DNA from: Gamsiella multidivaricata
Lineage: Eukaryota > Mortierellomycota > Mortierellomycetes > Mortierellales > Mortierellaceae
DNA: 64,000 nucleotides
Direction: 5' to 3'
NCBI RefSeq assembly: GCF_025024155.1
Contig: NW_026251731.1
Span: 391,954 to 455,953 of the forward strand
Below are positions 1-10,709 of this stretch, in pieces. The translations under genes and the position numbers were made by a program. Positions within the stretch are counted from its first letter, which is position 1. Each line of letters begins with the position of its first letter. Below the pieces are notes generated by a model. The model ran no database searches and was not told the origin of the DNA. It saw only the letters and a program-made list of their open reading frames with translations.

Positions 1-98
1 TCCATATGTACTACGCACTGTGCATTATGCGCACGGTTGCTCTTTGTTTGGTTTTTTTTTTTTTTTTTTTTTGCATGGATGCCAAAAAAAAAAAAAAG

Positions 99-1202
99 TT
101 TACGAAAGGAGAGTTAGCGTTCATGAATAGCGCGCCCTTAGACCAGGACGCGTCCTCGAGAAGTGATGATCAATTCAGGCGATTTTACAGGCTGTGGTGT
201 CTCAAGGAATCGGTTGTCAAGACATTGGGCGTCGGGATCGACTTTAACCTGCAGTCGTTCGAGTTTGTGATCCAAAACGAGGAAGAGGTTCTTGAGGTAA
301 TGAGGAATCACTCGCTTGTGAAAGAAAAAAAAGAAATAGGAAAAAAAGAAAAGAAGACATGGACAGGGAGACGGACAAGGATAAGAACAGGGACAGTGAT
401 GGATATGCATGCATTGCCAGAATGCTTTTTGTTGATTCTTTTTCTTCGCAACACGGAGGAGGACACGCGAAGCAAGAAACAAGGAGGTCGTGCAGGAACA
501 CACACAACCTGAAACAAATAAACAAACAAAAACAACAACAACAACAACAGCAACAGCAGTGATAACAACAGCAGCAGCGATAACAACGACAACAAGAACA
601 TGTGCATGCAGCTGCAGGCACGGTGGAAGGGAAAAAAAGAAGATGTGCGAAGAGGAGCCCACTAGCTAGACAGATGCAGGACATGCAGGACAACGAAAAA
701 AAAGAAAAAAAAACAAGTCCAACAATTGTAGCGCCTACATCAAGGAGGGAGACACACAGCAACTAGCTTCAAAGGATGTCTAGAGTGTTTTCATTTCGGC
801 TTTTCGGGCCATGTTCCGGTATCCAAGTCCAACCTTTGACTTTAACAAAACAAAAACAAAAACAAAAAACCTAATCCGACTAGGGACCTATAGCATTAGT
901 TTCGTTGCTTTGCTTCTTCGTTCTGCAAGTTAACACGCTTTTTTTTTTTTTTTTTTTTTTTTTACGCTAATTAGCCAACGCTGTCAACTAGGATGGATGT
1001 GTATGTGCCTTCAGATCTGCTTCCTCGAGAGGGTTGGTTCTTTGAGGAGGCACTGCTGGATCAAGACCACTGCTATGCGATCGCGGCCCTGACGGATACG
1101 CCAGAGAGTGTGGAGCAAGGTTCGGTCATGGACGGATCGGTGATTACGCGATTGGATTGGAAGGAGCTGCTCAAGGATGCGGTTCCATACCCATTCTCAT
1201 AA
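99..1202 (+). CDS. 4'-phosphopantetheinyl transferase (Lys5/AASDHPPT type), 3' part
   Basis: Transfers the phosphopantetheine arm of CoA to carrier-protein serines; in fungi the Lys5-type enzyme activates alpha-aminoadipate reductase and fatty acid or polyketide carrier domains. Two exons are visible, 99-296 and 975-1202, joined in phase 0. The first carries the family signature FYRLWCLKES followed by VKTLGVG, which includes the metal- and CoA-binding W-x-x-K-E core. The last exon carries GWFFEEALLDQDHCYAIA and a C-terminal DLM-like stretch with AVP, which resemble the end of human AASDHPPT. The 5' exons lie outside the window: the acceptor at 97-98 shows that an intron runs off the left edge. 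The acceptor at 973-974 was chosen over the one at 990-991 because only it keeps the frame. The intron (678 nt) is unusually long and repeat-rich. Family assignment is good; complete length is unknown. Confidence 0.8.
520..598. repeat. CAA/CAG microsatellite inside the phosphopantetheinyl transferase intron
   Basis: Imperfect runs of CAA and CAG triplets interrupted by GATAA. They lie within the 678-nt intron (297-974) and are not part of the predicted protein. Confidence 0.8.
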
Positions 1203-2035
1203 TCTTTTTTTTTTCTGGTTTATTTTTTTCCTCTCGTATTTGCGTATGGCAGTATTGCGTTATGTCGTCTTTTTGTTTTATCTGCTATTCATATTTGGAT
1301 CGCTTAATCCCATCCACTTTCATCTCCCCTCCCCCTCTTCCCTTTTTTTTTCTTGTAAGGACATTTGGGTTCATTTGTAAAGCAATAAAAAAGTTGTTGT
1401 CTGGGCGCTTCATATTAAGCTGCAAAAATATCGGTGGGTTTAGACACGTGTCACTTGGCCCGAGCGTCACCCCTTTGAGCGCGTGCATCAATTTTGGTGG
1501 CAAAGTGAGCACAAACGTAGAATTCAAGGGACCGAAATGAGTATCTTCTTTCCCCCCCCCCCTCCCCCCATTGTGCACAGCATCCTTGGCCTCATCCTTT
1601 TCATTTTTCACTCTCCTTTCAGTCTAGAGCCAGCTCGCGTAGTGTTGCTTGCATCCTGCGGTTGAATGCATAGCCTTACACGAAGGAGATTGGCCGGGAC
1701 AATAGCACTGCTCCCCTCCAGATCGAAAAAAGAACCGGACTACGACGCGACTGACGATGACAAACCAGAGATTGACGAACTGGGCAATGGCAAGCTCGGT
1801 GACAAGGAGTTGGAGGATGGGAGAGCGTGGGAAATGCCGGAGACGAAAAGGTTCGATTTGAAGCGGGTGTCATTAAATAAAAAAAGTTGTGGGATTTAAA
1901 AGTTGTAGGTTTATTTTGTTTTTATCCTTCTACGGGGTCTTTCAAAGGATTCATTTTGCTCTGTTTTCAGAAAGTGCCTTTGCATCGCTGCTTTGAGAGG
2001 GTAGCAGCGATACCAATAACAACAAAGACACAAGG
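1203..2035. other. Gene-free stretch; 3' flank of the transferase and A/T-rich DNA
   Basis: Holds the presumed 3' UTR of the transferase (an AATAAA-like site lies near 1383), T- and C-runs, and one 77-codon open frame at 1666-1899 rich in Asp, Glu and Lys. That frame lacks recognisable domains. It may be the 5' part of the decayed element that follows, but I cannot show this. Confidence 0.5.
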
Positions 2036-2950
2036 ATGACTTTGAAGAAGAGGGTATACTCGAGATCAAGGGCGGAAGAACTGGAAAACGACCTCTACGG
2101 AGGACAGTTGCGCCTCCGCTTTATTGGAACCCAAGGGAAACAAGGGGGGCAAAAAAGAATAGACGTCATATGGCAAGTTATCGATGACTACGGCCGAGAT
2201 GAAGGAGCAAGCATCAAAGTCTTGTAGCATGGACATGGAAGCACCCCATGACTACATAAAGGCAAAATCCACTTTTGTGTAGAAGCGTCAAGTGGCTATT
2301 GAGGCAGGATGAGCGCCACAAGGTCGGTTAAAAGTCTCCCACCGTGAAGGCGGACGGAAAGTACGCCCCTTTTCGGATTGCCTTTTCGACCGATGGCCTA
2401 TGAACAGTGGATGGGATTTGATAAATCCATAGTACCGGACACTTGACAAACGGTTCGGTCATGAGAAGGGGAGAGAGTACTACGAAGATTCAGTGGTAGT
2501 TGGAATGGACCCTAGTGAAATCATCACAGCCTCGTTTTAGTGCAATCAGGGCTCTTAATGAGAAAGTTCAGTGGAGACACTGAAGATAAAACGCGCAGCC
2601 CCGTACTCGCCGAAGCAATGTCACGTCGGAGTTTTGCAGTGAGAAACCCCTGAAAAAGTCGTCGACGGCCGATCGTAAGGAAGAATGATATGATAGATGT
2701 GTTGTTGTAGACCATGGTTCCTGCCTCTGCCCGAGAGCCAAGTGGACCAACCCTCCATCGAACTCCTAAACATCTCGGAGGCAAGAGCAATCCCTACCTG
2801 ACAAATTATTTCTCGATCTTGTCATCTTACAAGGTCTTCTAAGTGGCATTTATGGTTCCAAAAACTGCTCGAGAGGTGGGCCTGGGAAGGAATCAAGGAA
2901 ACGCAGCACCACTCCATGAACCCATCTCGGCTTCACGAATTAAAAGTTAT
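2036..2950 (+). pseudogene. Decayed Fanzor/TnpB-like transposon nuclease relic
   Basis: Short coding-like fragments appear in order but in shifting frames with many stops. The first is an open frame at 2036-2227 containing QLRLRFIGTQGKQG. Around 2493-2540 follows VVVGMDPSEIITASF, resembling the first RuvC motif (hydrophobic residues, then GxDPG) of eukaryotic TnpB homologues (Fanzors), with Ser in place of Gly. Further on come LKIKRAAPYSPK near 2580-2615, and GIYGSKNCSRG near 2845-2875, which resembles the conserved Tyr/Phe-Y-x-S-K stretch of the same proteins. No frame stays open and no terminal repeats were found, so this is a dead copy. The family call rests on motif memory and could not be searched; alternatives are another transposase or chance similarity. 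Confidence 0.45.
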
Positions 2951-3083
2951 CAGAGAAAAGCATCGTAGGTACCTTTTTTACTTTATTTTTATTGCTAGTT
3001 ACATCAATTAAAGAAGCATCGCACAAAGCTATTTCATTTGCAGAGCTTGTATTGCCATGAAAAAATCATACATGAGTAACCTT

Positions 3084-4199
3084 CTATCGGATCTCGTCAT
3101 AGCTTGGCGGCAAATCCGAAGGAACTCCTTGCGGCTGCAGTTGCGGGTACGGCATAGGTTGCGGAGGAGGAGGATGTTGATTCCATGGTGCACCACCCCC
3201 AGCCCCCGAATATGCCTGCGCCTGGGTTGGTGTCGGGATCAACGGTGGTGGCTGCACATGTGGAATCGGCGCCGGTTGAGGTATTGTTGCAGATGTCGTC
3301 GCTGAGGGCCTTGGGAAAGATGTCGTGTCAATGGTTGTTGAAGAAGATGGAACGTATAAGGGCAATTGCTCCAGATGCTGAGGGACAGCGCCATCCAGTT
3401 CTGTAAATGAAGGAACGGAGAAATGAGGCGTGGAAAAAAAGGAAAAGAAAAAAGAAGCAAGCAAAGTTGTTAGAAAAAATGCTCCATGAGAGATGATAGG
3501 ATTTATCGGTGTTTGCATGCATGGCGAGAAGGTAGAGAGAAAAGTACCTTGACTTCTTTCACGAAGAGAGCGGTACTGAGCATCAAAGTCGTGAATATCT
3601 ATATACCGACAACATGCAAAAGAGGAGGATGACGACGTAAGTACACCGTTTTCTCAGGGCCCTCTTGTGATAGTCCATCATCTTTTGAAAACTTTACCTC
3701 CACTAGTGAACGAGATAGCCAACCGCGCGGGCTGTGTCAGCCCACCTCCGGGCACGGGCATGACCACGGCCTTAAAGACCGGTGCCGAGAACCAAGACTG
3801 GACCAGCTTGCTATCCTGGATGTTTTTCACCGGTAACGAGGCTGAGCTGAAGAAGGCTGTGGGTGCAGCGCACAGATAGACAATCCTCTGGTTCGTCAAC
3901 ATTAATGTCCCACTCTTGGAGGTGTATGAGGCTCTGTGTATGCGATGTGTAGGGTCGTCAAGGAAGGTGTTAGCTGCTGCAATTGGGGCCGAGAAGTCCA
4001 GAGTCACCCATATATGCATAGGGTTGCGCGCAGGAAAGAGACGAGGGGAACAAGGAAGTGCTTACCCAGCACCTGGATATCCTCCGTTGGAACAGTCGAG
4101 CTCGAACTTCACGCCCAGTTGGCGCAAAAAGATCGTCTCGTTCTGAAGAGGGACGATGTCCTTCGTGTCGGGGGTGAGCATGACCCAGTTGACAGACAT
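3084..4199 (-). CDS. WBP2-like protein: GRAM domain and PPxY motif
   Basis: WBP2-family adaptors bind WW-domain proteins such as Nedd4/Rsp5 ubiquitin ligases through PPxY motifs; the GRAM domain resembles a PH fold and can bind lipids. Four exons (4066-4199, 3698-3933, 3548-3598, 3084-3400) give 245 residues. The N-terminal half is GRAM-like: an ETIFLRQLGVKFELD strand pair, then SGTLMLTNQRIVYLC and a closing AISFTSGG. Phases are consistent, and the second exon starts at the only acceptor that avoids a stop. The C-terminal third is Pro/Gln-rich and ends PPSYDEIR, a perfect PPxY. The start shares a 372-bp intergenic region with the divergent MAD2 gene. Family assignment is firm; cellular role in fungi is not established. 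Confidence 0.85.
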
Positions 4200-4452
4200 G
4201 GCGGAATTGGGAAAGAGAACGTGTTCCTTCTGTATTGGGGCGCTGTAGTTGTTGGCTGAACTGTTGTTGATGCGGAAAATGAGGAAGAGTTGGGAGGGAA
4301 TGCACAGTTTGGATGTTGACGCGCAGAGAGAAGGGTCTCACACGTTCTTCTGTCCATCCTGGTCTACTCTTGCGCCCAATGGATGAAACCAGTCATCCTT
4401 GCGGGGCGTTGAGATGCGTGAACGCTATTTCTATTCCACCATCGAAACCGCA

Positions 4453-4458
4453 ACGCGT
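4453..4458. promoter_or_regulatory. ACGCGT (MCB-like) site between the WBP2-like and MAD2 genes
   Basis: A palindromic ACGCGT, the core of the MluI cell-cycle box bound by MBF-type factors, lies 114 nt before the MAD2 start and 254 nt before the divergent WBP2-like start. G1/S control of a checkpoint gene is plausible. The same hexamer occurs elsewhere in the window (near 149, 14141, 28780, 44466), so chance cannot be excluded. Confidence 0.4.
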
Positions 4459-4571
4459 TCGACATCTCCTCAAACAAACGCTCTTTCGATTCGATCATCC
4501 AGAGGACTAATTACAGGGAACAAACAGTAACGCCAGGACACACCTAATCTCATACACACAGGATCGACATT

Positions 4572-6069
4572 ATGATGCAGCAACAGCAGTTGGCGCCCAG
4601 TACCCGTAGCCACATCACCCTTCGGGGGTCCACCAAGATCATCGTCGAGTTCTTTGGTGAGTTGAACCCCTGTCTCTACGACGGTCTTCCTTGTCTCGGA
4701 AACTCATAGTATTTGTGGACCTGGAGGACATTGTGATCGCATAGCGGATTTCTACTGACACTGCTTTGTTGCCCTTTGTCGACTTTAGAATATTGCATTA
4801 ATAGGTAACGCTGCTGACCGGCATCATTTTTTGACATCGGCAATACAAAGGATACGATAGAGGCAGGATGACAAACACGAAGGAAAATACCAGGACCGTG
4901 GACAGAAAAACCAAGCGTCAGGATGAATGAACAAACCCTTCGCGCCAAAAAGCAATAGAACCAGTTCCGATCCGACGCAGCACCATCACCATCACCATCA
5001 CCATCAGCAGCATCGCAGCTGGCCTCTTTTCCTTTTACAACGATATGCTCACCCACCCCACCCTTTTTTTCCTCTGCACATTTGCGTTTGTCACCCGCAT
5101 TGTCTAGTCTACTCTTCCAGCGAGGTCTTTATGCGCCAGAGTATTTTAAGATGACCAAGAAATATGGCCTCAATATGCTCGTCACAACCGACCCCGCGAT
5201 TAAGAACCATATGCGACTGATCCTGAAGCAGGTCGAAGGTAAAGAGACGCTTTATACACTTTTCGACATTGGGCACATTGTTTTCGACTCGTGCTTGGAT
5301 GCGGACAAAATTATGTTTCTCACCAAATGATCTCTTTCCTTTGTAATTTCTCTTCATTTATTTATTTATTGAAAAAAAAAAAAAAAAAAAAATAGCGTGG
5401 CTAATGGCCTGCAAGGTTGAGAAGCTGATCTTGGCCATCAAGTCCAAGGAAACAATGGCGGTTCTCGAGCGCTGGCAGTTCGATATTCAGAACACAAAGG
5501 ATCACACCTCTGCAACATCATCATCATCAGCAGCATCTTCGTCCCCATTCTCATATTCAAGTCAATATCACAAGGAGAATATGGGCTACTCAGAAAGCAG
5601 TAGCAATATTGGCGATGGCATGGGAACAAACGCTTCTTCTTTATCATCATCATCATCATCATCATCATCACCACCGAAGCAGAAGCCTGAGAAGACTGAG
5701 AAGGAAATCCAGTCAGAGATCCAGGCCATTCTGCGACAGATCACTGCCAGCGTCACTTTCCTGCCAATGCTCGACGAAAAATGTAAGCGGCGCACATCCG
5801 TAGCATTTCAGCAGAAATATTGTTACGACAGGTTCTCTTCATCCTCATTAACGAAACGAGGTTTTTTTTTCCTTCTTTTCCTTTTTTTCTTCCAAGGTAC
5901 GTGGACAATCCTGTGCCAGACTGAAAAGGACGCAGAGGTGCCGGCAACCTGGAGCGACGCAGACCCACATTTAATCCACAATGCAGAGCAAGTCAAATTG
6001 AGATCCTTCAGCACAAACCTCCATAAAATCGATGCTCTGGTCGCTTACCGCCTCCAGGACGATCTCTAA
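4572..6069 (+). CDS. MAD2: Mitotic spindle assembly checkpoint protein MAD2 (HORMA domain)
   Basis: MAD2 is converted at unattached kinetochores into the form that binds and inhibits Cdc20, restraining the anaphase-promoting complex. Five exons (4572-4656, 4789-4804, 5108-5238, 5396-5782, 5897-6069) give 263 residues. Sequence agrees with MAD2 along the whole HORMA domain: ITLRGSTKIIVEFF at the start, SLLFQRGLY, KYGLNMLVTTD, VLERWQFDIQ, ILRQITASVTFLPML and the C-terminal safety-belt stretch LRSFSTNLHKIDALVAYRL. Exon 2 is only 16 nt and supplies residues 29-34 (EYCINS), restoring the conserved segment and the frame. The protein is about 60 residues longer than human MAD2 (205); most of the excess is a Ser-rich, low-complexity insert at about 113-175, after the WQFDI strand. 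ATG codons stand at 4572 and 4575; the first is used here. Confidence 0.93.
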
Positions 6070-6287
6070 ATCACTCATTCGCTCACTCTGTTTGTTTGTC
6101 CGTTCCTTAACTGACCTTATTTAACGACGCAAACCCTTTAAAATAAATAAAAACAAGAGCATCCCTGCATCAATCAATTGCTTGAAATGAAGGAGAAACA
6201 CTTTCGCATTTTATTTTTTTATTTTATTTCTCGAACAATGTGATGGTTAATCGGCTTTGAAGAAACACGCTATCAAGTATTTCTGGT

Positions 6288-9200
6288 TCAGTCTGCGAAC
6301 ATGCCAACATCCTCTCGCTCGTCCATACCCATGCCCTCATCTTCCTCTTCGTTATCATCAACATCATCATCGCCAGTGCCGAGTAAACCCTTGAGGTTAA
6401 GCCGTCCATAGTCGCCGACAGATTCCTTGCCCAGCGTATACCGTAGCCCCGGCCACGAGGTCACACGCTTGTTCCGTCTATTGGATCCGACCGAGTATTC
6501 TGCTGCAGCTTCACTTGGGTTGAATCCGGCACCAAACGCCTGCATTCTCGCATTGACAGTGCTTTCGCTGTCCTCTGACAACAATCCTGAGATACCCGTA
6601 TTCCGAGTGCCCCGGCCATTCGTCTTATTGTCCAGCTTTCCTTTGATATCAGCACGGCACTGGGCAATCAGCTGCTCGATTTTCATACGATTCGCAATCA
6701 TATGCAGCTTCGGGAACGTCTGTCGCTCGCCCACTGTAAGACAGTGCTGGAGACGGTTCTCGTCTGGATCTGTGAGCAGCTGGAGCCAATCCGAAATACC
6801 AGACTTGGGCTATAAATTTACACAGGCAAAAAAAAAAAAAAAAAGGCATCCTAGCGTTAGTAGGATGAACAGGGAGCTTCTATAGCGAGTTATTGTATCA
6901 TCAGACCTTGCGAAGCACACTTACAAGGATGGTAACATGTCCATCGAACTTCTGCAGCCATATCCATGACCAGTCTTGGTTCATAAACTTGGGCAACAGC
7001 TCCAGATCGCGAAGAACTTTGAGCCACTTTGACAAGTCCAGTTTTAGGAACTGCTCAATGGATGCAGCCAGAAATCCTCCACGCCAGCCCTCGCCAGACA
7101 GATGACTCACAGGTCGACCGACACTGCCTCTGGCGGCGTAAAAGAACAGATGAATATGGGGGTTGACCTGGGACACGATCGTGTAGTTGACGTTGAAGTG
7201 GGTATGCAAGGCCTAATCATGGAGCAGAGGGTCAGGGTTAAATAAACTGAATCACAATAAAGAGCGGGGGGTTTTTTTACCAGAGATGCTGCTCGCCTTA
7301 CCTGAAGAGGAATATCAGCACGAAGAGAACCATCCTTGTATCCTCGTCCTCCGTAGCTAAACGGAACCAATGATCCATCCGCTCGTTTGCGCATCAACAC
7401 CACAGGGTTCAGAATTCCGGGAATGGCAGCACTAGCGATAACTATTCAATATCACATAAATACCGTTGATTAGTACACTATTGGCGAATAAGATAGCGGA
7501 ATGATGCAGCCATAAGATCGAGCAGTCTGCTTACCTGCGGACCAAATAACACAGTCCGGAGTTGTAAGGTAATTCAGCAGCTTTGGTGGAGAGTGAGGGT
7601 CGTATGGGATGACAGAGATGTTGAGGATGCGTCCTGTGCGCTCATATGCCTCCGCAAACGTCAATCCTCCCCTGGTGACCCATTGCATCTTCCGTGCCCA
7701 ATCCTCTGAATCAAACCGTGCACCCTTCTTAAGCAATCGAGGGAGCCAGGTCTATAATATTCAATGAACGATACCCTTGTTAGACATGTTGTTTTCACAA
7801 GCAATGATTTCCATGTGCGTCTCGGCAAGGTCCAAGAATACATACAAAGATGTTATCAGCACAGGCTGTGAACTTGTGGGACAACTCAGGGACCAAGACT
7901 TCGTTTAGTTCCTTGTCAGTGCGACAGCATACCAAGGCGGCTGTTAATAGACATGGAGAGATAACGAAAAAAGAGCAATGAGCATAGTGCGTTATTAGTA
8001 ATTTGAATTACTGACTTGGGGGTAATTCGAAAGTCAGCTTGATCATAACGTGAGCCTTACCCAACAAGGCCCCAGCACTTGTTCCAGTGATGACAGTTGG
8101 CAAGACTCCTGCTTGGAGAAGGGCCCGTACGACACCCAAATGGTAGTATCCGAATCCTGCTCCTCCTGAAAGACAGAGTGCTGTCCTTCCATAGTTCTTG
8201 TAGATGCTCTTCAAGAAGACCCGCTTCTCCTCGTCTGTCAGCTGCTTCGACTCGCTCACTGCCTGTAGTGATGCGGCCACTATCATATTCCAACATCGAA
8301 GACAATTGTCAGTATCCATGATGATGTCGGGCACAAAATCGGGCTGCAACTTGTTAACTTTGTCGCAGCCAACATACCTTCTTGAACATACTCCTCGATG
8401 GGCTTCTTTGTGCCATGATAGGTCTGCGAGTAAAGTCGTGCATTTTCAACGCCACCAAAGTTGGGCTTGACCACACCCTGTAAAGTATCCTTAAGCTCCT
8501 CGATCCTGTTGGCTTCGCGAGCACGATAAAGGTTCTTGTTGACCTTGGAGAGTAGATGATAGTCATAGTATCCAAAGTCTGGGTCGTTCTTCCATTCGTC
8601 CTTCTTCATATAGGTGTCGAGTTTTTGGGCAGCATCCTTCCATTCGCCATATGTCGATGCGTTCCTGAGATCCTTGCGAAGGCGATTCCTCCGTCCACGC
8701 CTATAAAATTTCATTCCCAAAGACATATCCTCCTGTTAGCGACTAAATTGTTGTTTTCTCTCAATAAAGCTGATATTTCTCCTGGTGAAAAGAGTGTAGA
8801 AAGATAACTTGCCATGTAACAAAGTACTCCCAGAAGTTTACGATCTGTCGGACGCAGACATAGATCCACATCTCCACAGCGATGATGCTAAAGATCAAGA
8901 CCTACGTAAATGCAACGGTTTTAGTACAGCCAAACAGATCAATTGTAAAGAGAGAGAAAAGGGAGGGGGGAGCACGGATGCACGCAATCAGCGACTGATC
9001 TGAACAAGTGACATACCATGAGGGGTATTCTGAGAAGAGTGTAACTGTAACCGTTATACTGCTTCGGTGATTTGCGACTTCGTGCGCGCTTTGGAGGTGC
9101 TTGTTGGACGGGAATGAAGTCTGTTACGGCCGAGATGAGTTCTGCACCCGATTCGCTGTGGGCGTTTTCTTCAATGGCTCTTCGAAAGGCATCGATATGT

Positions 9201-9436
9201 TCTTCGTTCGCGAAAGACTTGTCGAATTCGGGGATGTTGTCGTCGGACTGGTGAGTGGGGCTAGGTGCCCTGGACGAGTGGTTACTGGAGTCTGAATGTG
9301 ATGTTTCGTGGTGTTCATGATGCTCCTCGTCGTAGGGATGTATGGCGCCGCTGCCTGGGGATGCATGGGTCTTTTTCTTGCTTGGAGTCGTCTTTCGAGT
9401 CCTGCCATTCGACCCTGGGACGGTTGAGGCAGCCAT
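6288..9436 (-). CDS. Patatin-domain triacylglycerol lipase (Tgl3/4/5, SDP1-like)
   Basis: Likely hydrolyses stored triacylglycerol at lipid droplets. Nine exons (9017-9436, 8813-8901, 8378-8700, 8061-8279, 7846-7940, 7535-7751, 7302-7441, 6925-7212, 6288-6809) give 770 residues. Order: a polar Ser/His-rich N-terminus; a hydrophobic segment at about 133-160 that could embed in a droplet or ER monolayer; the Tgl-type stretch ending WRGRRNRLRK; then the patatin domain. The oxyanion loop GGAGFGYYHLG lies at about 316-326, the nucleophile motif GTSAG has Ser near 345, and the dyad Asp is in DGSLR near 491. The family marker PKLLNYLTTPDCVIWSA is present. The C-terminus is acidic. Intron 2 starts with GC (8812-8811, TG|GCAAGT) and is needed for the frame. 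The 218-bp gap to MAD2 is a convergent 3' region. Confidence 0.9.
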
Positions 9437-10709
9437 GGTTGGGAGAGATGTAGAAAGAAAGGTTGCTTGTGAGAGTATGTAGAGAGAAAGCGAGTTGGAG
9501 GGGACGATGGGTGGCGGTGGTGGTTGAAAGGTGAAAGCGAAGTTGATGAATGTGAATGGTGAATGAATGGGGTAAAAAGGAATACCGAGACAGCCTTTTA
9601 TGACAGCAGTCAAGCAGAGCAGCCAACACTAAGAAGGTTTCAATTTGATAATATGTATGACATACTGATATACGGAATTCATATGAACACCATAGGCATC
9701 ACATCAGCCGCCAGCCAGGACACATGTTCCCAGCGCTACCCCATCGAACGCGGTCGCAGCACCCCATGGGCGGATCGCCATAAACAGCATGCAGCTCCAA
9801 GAGAGCAAGCCCTTGGCCGGCCCTTCTGCCTCTCCCTCAACACACACCCCCAAACCCCATCCCACCCCACCCCACTCCAATGGGATACACAATGCACAGA
9901 CAGTGCAGCGCTATGCTGCACAGTCCTTTTTCATGCACAAAGTGAACATCCCGCTCTCATTCTCTTACTTTCGGTGTTCTCTTTCGATCGCTTTCATTTC
10001 CTTGGGGCTGCCTCGATCGCCCGAAGAGGGGAGCAAACAGACAGACATGCAGGCAGGCGCAGGCAGTACCCACTATGATCACCCAGCCTTGCTCGTGTCC
10101 GCCGACAACCGATGCTTCTGTTCACTTCAAAGTGACCCAACGTTTGTTGCATTGACCAAAATAAGGATCGTCAGATAAAGTTTTGAGGGTCTCGCAAATA
10201 AATGAACAAGTCAAGCAATCCATCATTTGCTCCTTCAAAGGGGAACACCGGGCTACTGTCGAGCGATACAATGCCTATCCATTTCTGTAAGCGATCTTGT
10301 GTATCTCTATAAAGTCCTTTTGTTCTTCAAGTGGGTCGTAACGAGAACTAGGGTCTCGATCTACACTCACGCGCAAGTAGAACGATGATGCAATGGCTAA
10401 TTGCTCTGACTATAGTCTATCAATAAAAGTGATGACGACCCTACTACTTATACACGAGTGCGATCTAGACTGATGCATACAAGCATGGTTTTATTTTATT
10501 TTATTTTATTTTCTTAATATTGAAGTTAGTTGAATAGTATAATTTTAATAGGTAGGCGGAAATAAAAAGGGATGAGATAGGGACTTTGACAAGATAGGAC
10601 AGGGTGTTTGCAAAAAAAACCAGCAAAAACGATTCAAATGAACGAATAAATGGGATATGCGTGTCTCCTGCGGGGGTAAACGGGTCTTTCTCTCGGTCGG
10701 CCAGGGTTC
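9437..10709. other. Intergenic: lipase promoter and G-beta 3' flank
   Basis: No convincing gene. A 171-codon + frame at 9563-10078 has low-complexity Pro/His composition and no domain; I treat it as chance. TTTTA repeats at about 10490-10512 read as repeated AAAAT on the minus strand and probably serve as polyadenylation signals of the G-beta gene. Confidence 0.5.

Noticed and set aside
138..762. Several overlapping minus-strand frames at the left end
   Set aside because: They are Cys/Val/Phe low-complexity translations of the triplet and poly-T repeats inside the transferase intron.
990..992. Acceptor at 990-991 for the last transferase exon
   Set aside because: Would join exons out of phase; the acceptor at 973-974 keeps the frame and homology.
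9563..10078. 171-codon plus-strand frame
   Set aside because: Compositionally biased (Pro, His, Thr from CA-rich DNA), without domain or promoter context.
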